Source: Cyanobacteria bacterium Co-bin13 (lineage in GTDB: Bacteria > Cyanobacteriota > Cyanobacteriia > Phormidesmidales > Phormidesmidaceae). From it: a DNA stretch of 5,695 nt. Positions 1-5,695 of the stretch are shown here, piece after piece (positions within the stretch are counted from its first letter, which is position 1; every line of letters begins with the position of its first letter). Under the pieces are notes generated by a model, which saw nothing but the letters and a program-made list of their open reading frames with translations, did no database searches and was not told the DNA's origin. The stretch is taken from assembly GCA_014534385.1 (NCBI GenBank), contig JACVRP010000252.1, positions 1 to 5,695 of the forward strand, given 5' to 3'. The position numbers were made by a program, and so were the translations under genes.

Positions 1-1085
1 ACCTCTCCCTGCCCCAACGCATCCACGCCCGACCCCACCCGCCTGTCAAGGTCGTAGACATGCGTGAGGAGCTAGCGGCCGGTAACCGCAGCATTTTCAG
101 CCACCCGCTGCAGGCAGCCCTGCGGCGGATGAAGGCCGAGGGCAGCCAGGGACTGCTGTTTATCCATCGCCGGGGCCACAGCAGCTTTGTCTCCTGCCGT
201 AGCTGTGGTCATGTGATGATGTGCCCCCATTGTGATGTGTCGCTGTCGTATCATCAGCCCAATCGGGATAGCCCGATGAGCTTGCAGTGTCATTACTGTG
301 GCTATGTGCGATCGCATCCCCGCAACTGCCCTGAGTGTGCCTCGCCCTACCTGAAGCACTTCGGCAGCGGCACCCAGCGAGTAGTTAATGCCCTGGCTGA
401 AACGTTTCCAGACCTGAGCTGCATTCGCTTTGACAGCGACACCACTCGTGCTAAAGGGGCACACCGGGCGCTGCTGACCCGCTTTGCCCAGGGCGGCGCA
501 GACTTACTGGTTGGCACCCAAATGCTGACCAAAGGCATCGATCTGCCCCAGGTAACGCTGGTAGGCATTATTGCTGCCGATGGCCTCTTATATATGAATG
601 ACTACTGGGCCAGCGAACGCGCCTTTCAGCTGCTGACCCAGGTGGCCGGTCGGGCCGGTCGGGGGGATCAGCCCGGTCAGGTGATCCTCCAGACCTACAC
701 CCCAGAGCACCCGGTGATCGAAGCGGTGCAGCAGCAAACCTACGAAACCTTTATCGAGGCGGAATGGGCGCAGCGACAAGCTCTGGCCTACCCACCTGCC
801 GGACGGCTGGCTCTGGTGCGGCTCTCTAGCCCCGACCCACAGGCGGTGCAGCAGGCCGCCAAGGCCGCAGCAGAACACCTGCAAATGCTGATTGCCGACC
901 GCCAAGGCTATGAACTGCTCGGCCCCGCCCCGGCCCCCATTTTGCGAGTAGCCCGCCGCTACCGCTGGCAGCTTCTGCTAAAGTGCCTGCCCCATCAGCC
1001 GCTGCCCGATCTTAAGCCTTTGAGAAAGCAGACCCCGGCTCAGGTCAGCCTGACCGTCGATATCGACCCTCTCAACCTGTCGTAA
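1..1085 (+). CDS. priA: PriA, primosomal replication-restart DNA helicase (3' part; 5' end beyond window)
   Basis: PriA is a superfamily 2 3'-to-5' helicase that recognises stalled or collapsed forks and reloads the replicative helicase in the cytoplasm. The reading frame is already open at base 3 and encodes VKVVDMREE, a PriA-typical segment, across the ATG at 60, so that ATG is internal and the true start lies upstream. Counting from the Met at 60, eight zinc-binding cysteines occur as four CxxC pairs (C46/C49, C55/C58, C77/C80, C90/C93; bases 195-338). Helicase motif V is GTQMLTKGID (residues 152-161) and motif VI is QVAGRAGRG (194-202). The C-terminal domain ends VDIDPLNLS and stops with TAA at 1083-1085, so the 3' end is intact. 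About 360 codons are visible, roughly the C-terminal 40-45% of a typical cyanobacterial PriA. One small deviation is HRRG where NRRG is usual. The Walker A and DEAH motifs lie outside the window. The gene converges on NTRC. Confidence 0.97.
   Translation, partial: LSLPQRIHARPHPPVKVVDMREELAAGNRSIFSHPLQAALRRMKAEGSQGLLFIHRRGHSSFVSCRSCGHVMMCPHCDVSLSYHQPNRDSPMSLQCHYCGYVRSHPRNCPECASPYLKHFGSGTQRVVNALAETFPDLSCIRFDSDTTRAKGAHRALLTRFAQGGADLLVGTQMLTKGIDLPQVTLVGIIAADGLLYMNDYWASERAFQLLTQVAGRAGRGDQPGQVILQTYTPEHPVIEAVQQQTYETFIEAEWAQRQALAYPPAGRLALVRLSSPDPQAVQQAAKAAAEHLQMLIADRQGYELLGPAPAPILRVARRYRWQLLLKCLPHQPLPDLKPLRKQTPAQVSLTVDIDPLNLS
308..315. repeat. HIP1 octamer GCGATCGC (first of four)
   Basis: The palindrome GCGATCGC occurs here and at 1767-1774, 3459-3466 and 3921-3928. 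All four copies are inside coding regions: one in priA, one in NTRC and two in the GHL10 gene. HIP1 over-representation is a known feature of many cyanobacterial genomes and supports the taxonomic assignment. No local function is claimed. Confidence 0.9.
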
Positions 1086-1228
1086 GGGGTTGCATCGGTC
1101 AACATCCTGGTCAATATCCTAATGAAAGGCCAGTTCCAAACCCTCAAAGAAGCTTGGAACCCAGCGTTTGGTGCCATCCCCAGCCATTGAGGTGATCTAC
1201 TTCAGTGGCCATCCCTACCACCCTCTGC

Positions 1229-1343
1229 TATAGCGATAGCCACTGGTGTTAGGACGGGGTGCAGGGGTGGAATCCCTGGCTGGGGGCGCAGCCCCCACAC
1301 CCCCAAAAAATCGGATGTCCTAAGCCACGTGGTGACAGCTATA
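1229..1343. repeat. MITE-like palindromic dispersed repeat, about 115 bp
   Basis: The element begins TATAGC and ends GCTATA. Its outer 27 bases form an imperfect inverted repeat (19 of 27 positions match; the ends TATAGC/GCTATA and the inner blocks TTAGGAC/GTCCTAA are exact). Nested inside are a 7-bp GC hairpin (TGGGGGC, loop GCA, GCCCCCA; 1281-1297) and a 5-bp hairpin (CAGGG 1262-1266 with CCCTG 1274-1278). No ORF for a transposase is present. Terminal inverted repeats, small size, position in a gene-free gap and the GC-rich core fit a non-autonomous mobile element or REP-like family. Mobility and copy number are inferred and cannot be seen from one copy. Confidence 0.6.
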
Positions 1344-1420
1344 CCCAACTTGGGGGCAACGCTCCTGGGTAGCAGGGTGAGAAAAGCCAGATTTCGCCTA
1401 CCCTGCCCTGACAAGCCAGC

Positions 1421-1451
1421 AAAAAAAGAGACGTTGCGCGGCAACGTCTCT
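1421..1451 (-). terminator. Intrinsic terminator of NTRC
   Basis: An 11-bp perfect stem (AGAGACGTTGC at 1427-1437 pairing with GCAACGTCTCT at 1441-1451) has a GCG loop. Read on the minus strand it is followed directly by a run of seven T (the A run at 1421-1427, whose last A is also in the stem). It lies 37 bases beyond the NTRC stop codon. There is no T run on the + side, so it should act on NTRC transcripts and not on priA read-through. Confidence 0.9.
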
Positions 1452-1487
1452 GCACTGTCTGGAGTTAGACGATCAATTTTGCTCAGC

Positions 1488-2882
1488 TTAGGCAACCGGA
1501 ACCGCACCCAGGTTTTGCTGGATCATGTCGCGGTACTGGCTCTTTTGCTTCATGCCCCGGAACTCGCCCACCATCGCCTTATCCTTGAAGAACTGCACTG
1601 TGGGGGTGCCGGTCACGCCTGCCGATTCAGCAATGTCGGGATCTTCAGTGATGTCAATCTCCACATAGTGGATCCGGCCCTCAAACTCGTCCACCACCTT
1701 ATTCAAAATCGGCTTCAGGGTATGGCAGGGGCCACAGGTGGGTGAGGCATATTTCACGATAATCGGGCGATCGCTTTCGTGGTAGAGCTTGCGCAGGGCA
1801 TAGCCGCCAATATGGCGGGTAGTGTCGGGGTCAAACTCGGCCACCTGCTTGTACTCGGCCACCCGGCCTTCCTCACTCGGCTTTTCTGAGGCTGCGCTCT
1901 GGTGAAACTCCTGCAGCAGATCGTTCGCCACCAGGTAGCGCTCGGCTAGCAGAGCCGCCATACAGCCAGTGCCCGCCGCCGTGATTGCCTGCCGATATTC
2001 GTGGTCCTGCACATCTCCGGCGGCAAAGACGCCCTCAACGCTGGTGGCCACCGTACCCGGCTTGACCTGGATGTAGCCTACGTCATCTAGATCAAGCTGG
2101 CCCTTAAATAGCTCAGTATTGGGAGTGTGGCCAATGGCGTAAAACAGCCCTCGTACCAACAAATCGCTTTCCTCACCGGTTTGAGTATTGCGCAGGCGCA
2201 GTCCTTTCATCAGGCTGTCGCCGTAGGCATCAACCGTTTCGGTATGCCAGTGAACCGTGATTTTGGGATTCTTCAGAACCCGGTCCTGCATAGCTTTGCT
2301 GGCCCGCATCTGGCCGCCTCGCACCAGCAGATGCACGTGGGAGCCATATTTAGTTAGGTACACAGCTTCTTCTGCGGCTGAGTCACCGCCGCCAATCACC
2401 GCCAGTTCTGCATTCTTGAAAATTGGGGTAGCTCCGTCGCAGATGGCACAGGCCGAGATACCCTTATTCCAAAACTCCAGTTCTGAAGGCAGGCCCAATC
2501 GTCGAGCCGTAGCGCCTGTGGCAATAATCAGGCTGTGGGCTTTGACTTCTCTTTCTTCTGAGCGCACTACAAAGGGGCGTTGGCTCAGGTCTACAGCGAT
2601 GACGTCTTCCGTCACCATTTCAGTGCCCCAGCGCAGGGCCTGGGCTTTCATCTGGTCCATCAAAATCGGACCGGTGACGCCGTCAGGGAAGCCGGGGAAA
2701 TTTTCGACCTCAGTAGTGGTCATTAACTGTCCGCCGGGCAGCCCTCCTGCCTGATACCCCTCGAACATGAAAGGCTTCAGGTTCGCCCGCGCTGCGTAAA
2801 TTGCTGCCGTGTAGCCTGCTGGCCCCGACCCAATGATTACGACATTTTCCACCGCTGGACTGGCCATAGCTGGACTCGTCAT
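1488..2882 (-). CDS. trxB: NTRC: NADPH-thioredoxin reductase fused to C-terminal thioredoxin
   Basis: This bifunctional flavoenzyme passes electrons from NADPH through FAD and a reductase disulfide to its own thioredoxin domain. In cyanobacteria and chloroplasts NTRC is best known for reducing 2-Cys peroxiredoxin. The FAD-binding motif is GSGPAG (residues 18-23). The reductase redox centre is CAIC (C145/C148). The NADPH-binding motif is GGGDSA (164-169), and GVFAAGDV (284-291) is the second FAD motif. A linker at about 322-345 leads to a thioredoxin domain with active site CGPC (C383-C386) and the cis-proline motif GTP (425-427). The thioredoxin site is preceded by Thr, not Trp (SPTCGPC), as is usual for NTRC. 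At 464 residues it is full length for NTRC and far longer than plain TrxB (about 310-330). The ATG at 2880-2882 is taken as the start; a second Met at residue 6 is possible, and neither has a clear Shine-Dalgarno. This is not the nitrogen regulator NtrC. Confidence 0.96.
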   Translation of the reverse strand: MTSPAMASPAVENVVIIGSGPAGYTAAIYAARANLKPFMFEGYQAGGLPGGQLMTTTEVENFPGFPDGVTGPILMDQMKAQALRWGTEMVTEDVIAVDLSQRPFVVRSEEREVKAHSLIIATGATARRLGLPSELEFWNKGISACAICDGATPIFKNAELAVIGGGDSAAEEAVYLTKYGSHVHLLVRGGQMRASKAMQDRVLKNPKITVHWHTETVDAYGDSLMKGLRLRNTQTGEESDLLVRGLFYAIGHTPNTELFKGQLDLDDVGYIQVKPGTVATSVEGVFAAGDVQDHEYRQAITAAGTGCMAALLAERYLVANDLLQEFHQSAASEKPSEEGRVAEYKQVAEFDPDTTRHIGGYALRKLYHESDRPIIVKYASPTCGPCHTLKPILNKVVDEFEGRIHYVEIDITEDPDIAESAGVTGTPTVQFFKDKAMVGEFRGMKQKSQYRDMIQQNLGAVPVA

Positions 2883-2890
2883 AGGGAAGA

Positions 2891-2904
2891 TTATGAACTC
2901 ATAA
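2891..2904. promoter_or_regulatory. 14-bp palindrome TTATGA-AC-TCATAA in the NTRC leader
   Basis: Perfect 6-base arms flank a 2-base centre. The palindrome starts 8 bases upstream of the NTRC start codon, between it and the candidate -10 box. The position suits a repressor operator; a hairpin is unlikely with a 2-base centre. No known cyanobacterial regulator consensus was recognised, so the role is inferred from symmetry and position. Confidence 0.35.
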
Positions 2905-2915
2905 CGACTACGGCT

Positions 2916-2921
2916 AGTATA
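2916..2921 (-). promoter_or_regulatory. Candidate -10 box (TATACT) of the NTRC promoter
   Basis: Read on the minus strand, TATACT lies 34 bases upstream of the NTRC ATG, which would give a leader of roughly 26 nt. No convincing TTGACA-like -35 is present at 16-18 bp spacing. That would fit an activator-dependent or -35-less promoter, but it lowers confidence. The box is the centre of an inverted repeat GGCTA-GTA-TAGCC (2912-2924), so a regulator bound there would cover it. Confidence 0.5.
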
Positions 2922-3002
2922 GCCTATTCCCGGCCTGGTGCCGCAGGGGTTTCAGCGAACGGTTTGAAGCCTTCCTGATAGGGGCGGGGGCACTCGTAAA
3001 TT

Positions 3003-3191
3003 ATGAGCCTGGCGGACACGAGTCCCGCTTCCAGTAAAAGCCTGACCCCCATCTCTGGCGGCCATGAGATCAAACTGTACGGGAAGCGGGGAAAGCGGGA
3101 ACCCTGGGTAGTGGGCAGGACTATTCGGCAGCGGGAAAAAATTCGTATCGTTTGGTACCAGGAGGGATCGGGTCTGCCGATCCTCTGCTAG
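3003..3191 (+). CDS. Small hypothetical protein, 62 aa, basic C-terminal half
   Basis: I do not recognise a family. An ATG at 3003 directly follows an in-frame TAA (2997-2999), so the start is well bounded. The protein has a Ser/Pro-rich first 20 residues, then a compact segment rich in Lys/Arg and aromatic residues (KLYGKRGKREPWVVGR, then IRIVWYQEGSGLPILC), resembling a short beta-rich basic domain. There is no signal peptide or membrane segment and only one Cys, at the end. Third codon positions are mostly G or C, like the neighbouring genes, and codon choice looks gene-like. There is no clear Shine-Dalgarno, only a G-rich stretch about 15 bases upstream. It lies divergent from NTRC and about 100 bases ahead of the GHL10 gene on the same strand. 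It could be a spurious ORF or the remnant of a longer gene. An 83-codon frame on the opposite strand (2952-3203) is less protein-like. Confidence 0.5.
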   Translation: MSLADTSPASSKSLTPISGGHEIKLYGKRGKREPWVVGRTIRQREKIRIVWYQEGSGLPILC

Positions 3192-3204
3192 CCTGAAGCC
3201 CAAT

Positions 3205-3230
3205 AATCGCTAAAGACAATCGCTAGAAAC
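3205..3230 (+). repeat. Two tandem 13-bp direct repeats upstream of the GHL10 gene
   Basis: AATCGCTAAAGAC (3205-3217) is followed immediately by AATCGCTAGAAAC (3218-3230); 11 of 13 bases match. They lie 13 bases past the small ORF stop and 60 bases ahead of the GHL10 ATG. Tandem motifs in this position can be regulator binding sites, but with only two copies chance duplication is also possible. Confidence 0.4.
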
Positions 3231-3290
3231 CTGATCGCGAAGCGTCCTCCTTAAGAATTTTCAGTCTGGTACGTCCGGTTGAGCTGCTGC

Positions 3291-5456
3291 ATGACACACT
3301 CTCACTCTGCTTTGGTTGCCCCTGTCCTGGCTGCCCTGGGATTGGGCCTGGTTGGAACGCTTTTGCCCCAACCCGCTGAGGCTTTTTCCCTGGGGCAGTT
3401 TTACCGGGAACAGCCCCAGCGTATTTCTATCGGAGCAGGGCTAGGGCCCTTGGCACAGGCGATCGCAAACCTGCCTGCAGTCGCCCTGCCGCTCCCGGCA
3501 GAGACTGCTGCCCCTACCGCTGGCACTGCGCCGCCCGTCACCGCACAGATACTCCCTGGCCTACCGTCTCGTCCGGCGCTTTCCCTACCCCGGCCTACGC
3601 CAGGGGGTCTCGATCCGGCAGAACAGGTTGCGCCCGCCAGCCTCGATCTCGATGGCCAAAACCGGCCCATCAATCCGGTGCTGTCGATGACGATGCGGCA
3701 GGAGCTAAATAATTTAATCGGTCGGTTTGAAAGTGCCCTGCTGACGGCAGACTCTTCCCAGCAGCCGACTCAGGTGAGTTTAGATCGGGCCGCCCCAGTT
3801 TTAACGGCCTCTGCCGGCACTCCACCGGTCGGGCAAGACGGCGCTGTGCTGCATCCAGCCCTGCTAGAGGCGCGGCAGTTGCTCAGCGAGTGGAATGATT
3901 TGATTGCTGAGGGTAAGTATGCGATCGCACGTCAGCGCTGGCAGGCGGTGCGACAGGCTCTCTGGGACAATTTCCCCACCGATCGCCCTACTGCCCAGGC
4001 AGAAATCCGCGCTATCTGGCTGGACCGGGGCACCCTGGTGCAGGCCCGTTCCCCCGAAGGGCTGGCCCAAGTCTTTGACCGCATGGCCGCTGCCGGGGTC
4101 AACACCGTCTTTGTTGAAACCATCAACGCGGGCTATCCAATTTATCCCAGCAGCATCGCCCCCTACCGCAACCCCCTGACCTCGGGCTGGGACCCGCTTA
4201 AAGCTGCGGTTGACCTGGGTCATGAGCGGGGCATGTCGGTGCACGCCTGGATTTGGACTTTTGCCGTGGGCAATCAGGTGCACAACCGGCTGCTCAACCT
4301 GCCCCTCGATTACCCTGGCCCCCTGCTCACCCTGCACCCCGACTGGGCCGGATACGACAACCTGGGTAACGTCGTCCCCCCCGGCCAGACCAAACCCTTT
4401 CTCGATCCGGCTAACCCGGAGGTGCGCAGCTACCTAATGCGGCTGATTTCAGAAATTATCACCAACTACAAGGTCGATGGGCTGCAGCTCGACTATATTC
4501 GCTACCCATTTCAAGACCCTGGAGCGGGCCGCAGCTATGGCTACGGCACAGCGGCCCGCTGGCGGTTTCGGGCCATGACCGGCGTCGATCCGCTGCAGCT
4601 AGCTGCCGGACCCGGCCCCAACGCCACCGAGGCCGAGCGCCGCCTTCACCGACAGATGTGGGATCGCTGGACTGACTTTCGGGTGCAGCAGATTTCCTCC
4701 TTTGTGCAGGAAGTCTCGCTGATGGCGCGGCGGCAGCGGCCTGACCTGATTCTGTCTACTGCCGTGTTTGCCCGGCCTGAGCTAGAGCGCCGCCACAAGA
4801 TTCAGCAGGACTGGGGCACCTGGGCCAGCCAGGGCTATGTAGATTGGATCGTGCTGATGAGCTACGCCGAAGACACCAATCGGTTTGCCCAGCTGGTCGA
4901 GCCCTGGCTGGTCTCCCAAACCTTTGGCAGAGCCCTGGTGATTCCGGGCATTCGGCTGCTGAATCTGCCCCAGCCCGCCGCTCTCGATCAGATTTTGGCT
5001 ACCCGCGATCTACCTGCCGTAGGCTACGCCCTATTTGCCGCCACCGATCTAAACCAAAGCCTTGAAGCTATGCTCAGCCGCACCCAGGGTCAGACGGCTA
5101 CCCCGCTGCGCGGCCACTCCCGGCAGGCCTCTTTTCAAATGGCCCACTCTCGCTACCAATCTCTGCAGCGGGAGTGGAACCTGCTGCTGAGCAACCGCCA
5201 GCTGTGGATGGAGCAGCCGGTGCTGGCTCCCTGGGTCGAAGAGGTGAACCGCCTGGGCGAAGATCTAGAGGCTCTGGCAGCAGAACCCTCTGCCCGCCGT
5301 CTGCGCGACGCCAAGGCTCGCCTGGAGCGAGTTCGCAGCGCTCTCAATGAGCGGGTGCTGGTGCAGACGACCAACAGCAGCTACCGGCTACAGACCTGGC
5401 GACATCGGTTGACGGCCATCGAACAGCTGCTGTCCCATAGTGAAGGCGTCCGCTAG
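3291..5456 (+). CDS. Exported DUF187/GHL10 family glycosyl hydrolase-like protein
   Basis: Numbering is from the ATG at 3291. Residues 1-31 form a signal peptide: a hydrophobic core ALVAPVLAALGLGLVGTLL, then PAEA with cleavage expected before FSLG. The n-region has His but no Lys/Arg. Residues about 55-130 are a Pro/Ala-rich, probably disordered linker, and about 185-230 are helical with many Trp. The TIM-barrel-like GHL10 domain spans about 237-598: EIRAIWLDRGTL at its start, the family's acidic motif DGLQLDYIRYP (396-406, with D396 and D401) and a late strand WIVLMSYAED (519-528). Residues about 612-721 are a charged, helical, probably coiled-coil tail. E. coli DigH (YddW), in the same family, cleaves denuded peptidoglycan glycans, so an envelope glycan substrate outside the cytoplasm is a reasonable but unproven inference. 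A TTG at 3279 would add four residues (MSCC) with no benefit. No strong Shine-Dalgarno precedes either start. Confidence 0.88.
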   Translation: MTHSHSALVAPVLAALGLGLVGTLLPQPAEAFSLGQFYREQPQRISIGAGLGPLAQAIANLPAVALPLPAETAAPTAGTAPPVTAQILPGLPSRPALSLPRPTPGGLDPAEQVAPASLDLDGQNRPINPVLSMTMRQELNNLIGRFESALLTADSSQQPTQVSLDRAAPVLTASAGTPPVGQDGAVLHPALLEARQLLSEWNDLIAEGKYAIARQRWQAVRQALWDNFPTDRPTAQAEIRAIWLDRGTLVQARSPEGLAQVFDRMAAAGVNTVFVETINAGYPIYPSSIAPYRNPLTSGWDPLKAAVDLGHERGMSVHAWIWTFAVGNQVHNRLLNLPLDYPGPLLTLHPDWAGYDNLGNVVPPGQTKPFLDPANPEVRSYLMRLISEIITNYKVDGLQLDYIRYPFQDPGAGRSYGYGTAARWRFRAMTGVDPLQLAAGPGPNATEAERRLHRQMWDRWTDFRVQQISSFVQEVSLMARRQRPDLILSTAVFARPELERRHKIQQDWGTWASQGYVDWIVLMSYAEDTNRFAQLVEPWLVSQTFGRALVIPGIRLLNLPQPAALDQILATRDLPAVGYALFAATDLNQSLEAMLSRTQGQTATPLRGHSRQASFQMAHSRYQSLQREWNLLLSNRQLWMEQPVLAPWVEEVNRLGEDLEALAAEPSARRLRDAKARLERVRSALNERVLVQTTNSSYRLQTWRHRLTAIEQLLSHSEGVR

Positions 5457-5479
5457 CCTCAGCCCGCTGACCCAAACGG

Positions 5480-5502
5480 GAGCTTTTGATGGGAAGCTCT
5501 TT
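5480..5502 (+). terminator. Candidate intrinsic terminator of the GHL10 gene
   Basis: GAGCTT (5480-5485) pairs with AAGCTC (5494-5499) across an 8-base loop, followed by only three T. It lies 23 bases after the stop. The right arm can instead pair partly with GAAAGCTT (5508-5515), giving two competing folds. The stem and T run are short, so activity is uncertain. Confidence 0.35.
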
Positions 5503-5545
5503 CGATAGAAAGCTTAGGACCAGGCAAATCGATCGAAGGCCAAAT

Positions 5546-5566
5546 AAGTCTGCATAGGCTTTTTGT
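5546..5566 (+). terminator. Second weak terminator-like hairpin after the GHL10 gene
   Basis: AAGTCT (5547-5552 or one base earlier) pairs with AGGCTT, including one G-T pair, around a GCAT loop and runs into a T-rich tail (CTTTTTG). It may back up the hairpin at 5480. The stem is weak and the call tentative. Confidence 0.3.
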
Positions 5567-5618
5567 CCGTCTTTGCTGCAGAAGATGTGGCTAAGGCATA
5601 AGTAGATAGCCCTAATTA

Positions 5619-5694
5619 GTCATTGCGAGCAAAGCGAAGCAATCCTTGTAAAGCGGCTACCACAAGGAGATTGCCGCGCTTCGCTCGCAATGAC
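5619..5694. repeat. Palindromic dispersed repeat of the TCATTGCGAGC type
   Basis: The left arm begins GTCATTGCGAGC (5619-5630) and the right arm ends with its exact reverse complement, GCTCGCAATGAC (5683-5694). Over 26 aligned arm positions 23 match, and after a 2-base offset the pairing continues through CTTGT/ACAAG, leaving a loop of about 12 bases (5650-5661). The whole unit could fold into one long hairpin. Very similar GTCATTGCGAGCGAAGCGAAGCAATC palindromes are known as intergenic repeats in diverse bacteria. There is no ORF inside. The right end sits one base from the window edge, so flanking target duplications cannot be judged. Confidence 0.75.
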
Positions 5695-5695
5695 A

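Larger units (their letters stand above)
1086..1487. other. Convergent intergenic region between priA and NTRC, no gene
   Basis: About 400 bases separate the priA stop from the NTRC stop, and I find no convincing gene on either strand. The left part (1086-1228) shows nothing I can assign; no clear intrinsic terminator follows priA, because no stable hairpin there is followed by a T run on the + strand. The right part holds a MITE-like repeat (1229-1343), a short hairpin (GCAGGGT at 1372-1378 pairing with ACCCTGC at 1400-1406) and the NTRC terminator (1421-1451). The reading frames that cross this gap span the repeat and terminator and resemble no protein family I recognise. Confidence 0.75.

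Noticed and set aside
60..62. ATG at 60 as the start of a short PriA
   Set aside because: The frame is open upstream to the window edge and encodes PriA-typical residues before this Met, so the gene is cut by the window and not naturally truncated.
1202..1507. 101-codon minus-strand frame crossing the gap downstream of NTRC
   Set aside because: It starts inside the 3' end of NTRC in another frame and runs through the terminator and the palindromic repeat; no protein-like pattern.
1329..1745. 138-codon plus-strand frame
   Set aside because: It begins in the repeat, crosses the terminator, and for most of its length is antisense to the well-supported NTRC thioredoxin domain.
2257..2754. 165-codon plus-strand frame inside NTRC
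   Set aside because: It is a long antisense shadow in GC-rich coding DNA; the opposite strand carries unambiguous FAD, NADPH and CAIC motifs.
2952..3203. 83-codon minus-strand frame opposite the small ORF
   Set aside because: Its composition (Pro/Arg-rich, no recognisable motif) looks like the antisense translation of the + strand ORF, and it would collide with the NTRC promoter region.
3279..3281. TTG as the GHL10 start
   Set aside because: It adds only MSCC before an ATG that already opens a good signal peptide, with no better ribosome binding site; the nearest upstream in-frame stop is at 3252, so no longer ATG start exists.
1..5695. CRISPR array, tRNA/rRNA genes, transposase or toxin-antitoxin pair
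   Set aside because: I saw no regularly spaced repeats, no tRNA-like cloverleaf and no recognisable proteins of these classes; the two palindromic repeats are single units without spacers.

Overview
The window looks like chromosomal DNA from a GC-rich cyanobacterium, probably a filamentous Leptolyngbya/Nodosilinea-type lineage. The lineage is inferred; the cyanobacterial assignment rests on sequence evidence. That evidence is four copies of the octamer GCGATCGC (HIP1) in under 6 kb, a fused thioredoxin reductase-thioredoxin of the NTRC type found in cyanobacteria and plastids, and GC-rich palindromic intergenic repeats.

Layout. Bases 1-1085 (+) hold the C-terminal part of PriA, the primosomal replication-restart helicase; its N-terminus lies off the left edge. 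Bases 1086-1487 are a gene-free convergent gap. It contains a MITE-like palindromic repeat (1229-1343) and a strong intrinsic terminator (1421-1451) reading leftward. Bases 1488-2882 (-) encode NTRC (annotated here as trxB), a complete 464-residue NADPH-thioredoxin reductase with its own C-terminal thioredoxin domain. Bases 2883-3002 form a short upstream region with a TATACT -10 box for NTRC embedded in an inverted repeat, plus a perfect 14-base palindrome just ahead of the NTRC start. Bases 3003-3191 (+) contain a plausible 62-residue small protein of unknown function. Two tandem 13-base repeats follow. Bases 3291-5456 (+) encode a 721-residue exported protein with a DUF187/GHL10 glycosyl-hydrolase-like domain, related at family level to E. 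coli DigH (YddW). The tail (5457-5695) carries weak terminator-like hairpins and a palindromic TCATTGCGAGC-type dispersed repeat that runs to the window edge.

The three main genes do not form an operon: priA and NTRC converge, and NTRC and the small ORF/GHL10 pair diverge. Their roles (replication restart, NADPH-driven redox control of peroxiredoxins, envelope glycan processing) are separate housekeeping functions. I see no defence island, CRISPR array, RNA gene or transposase. The points most worth a second look are the small ORF, the palindromes at the NTRC promoter, the unusual three-part exported hydrolase, and the two dispersed palindromic repeats.
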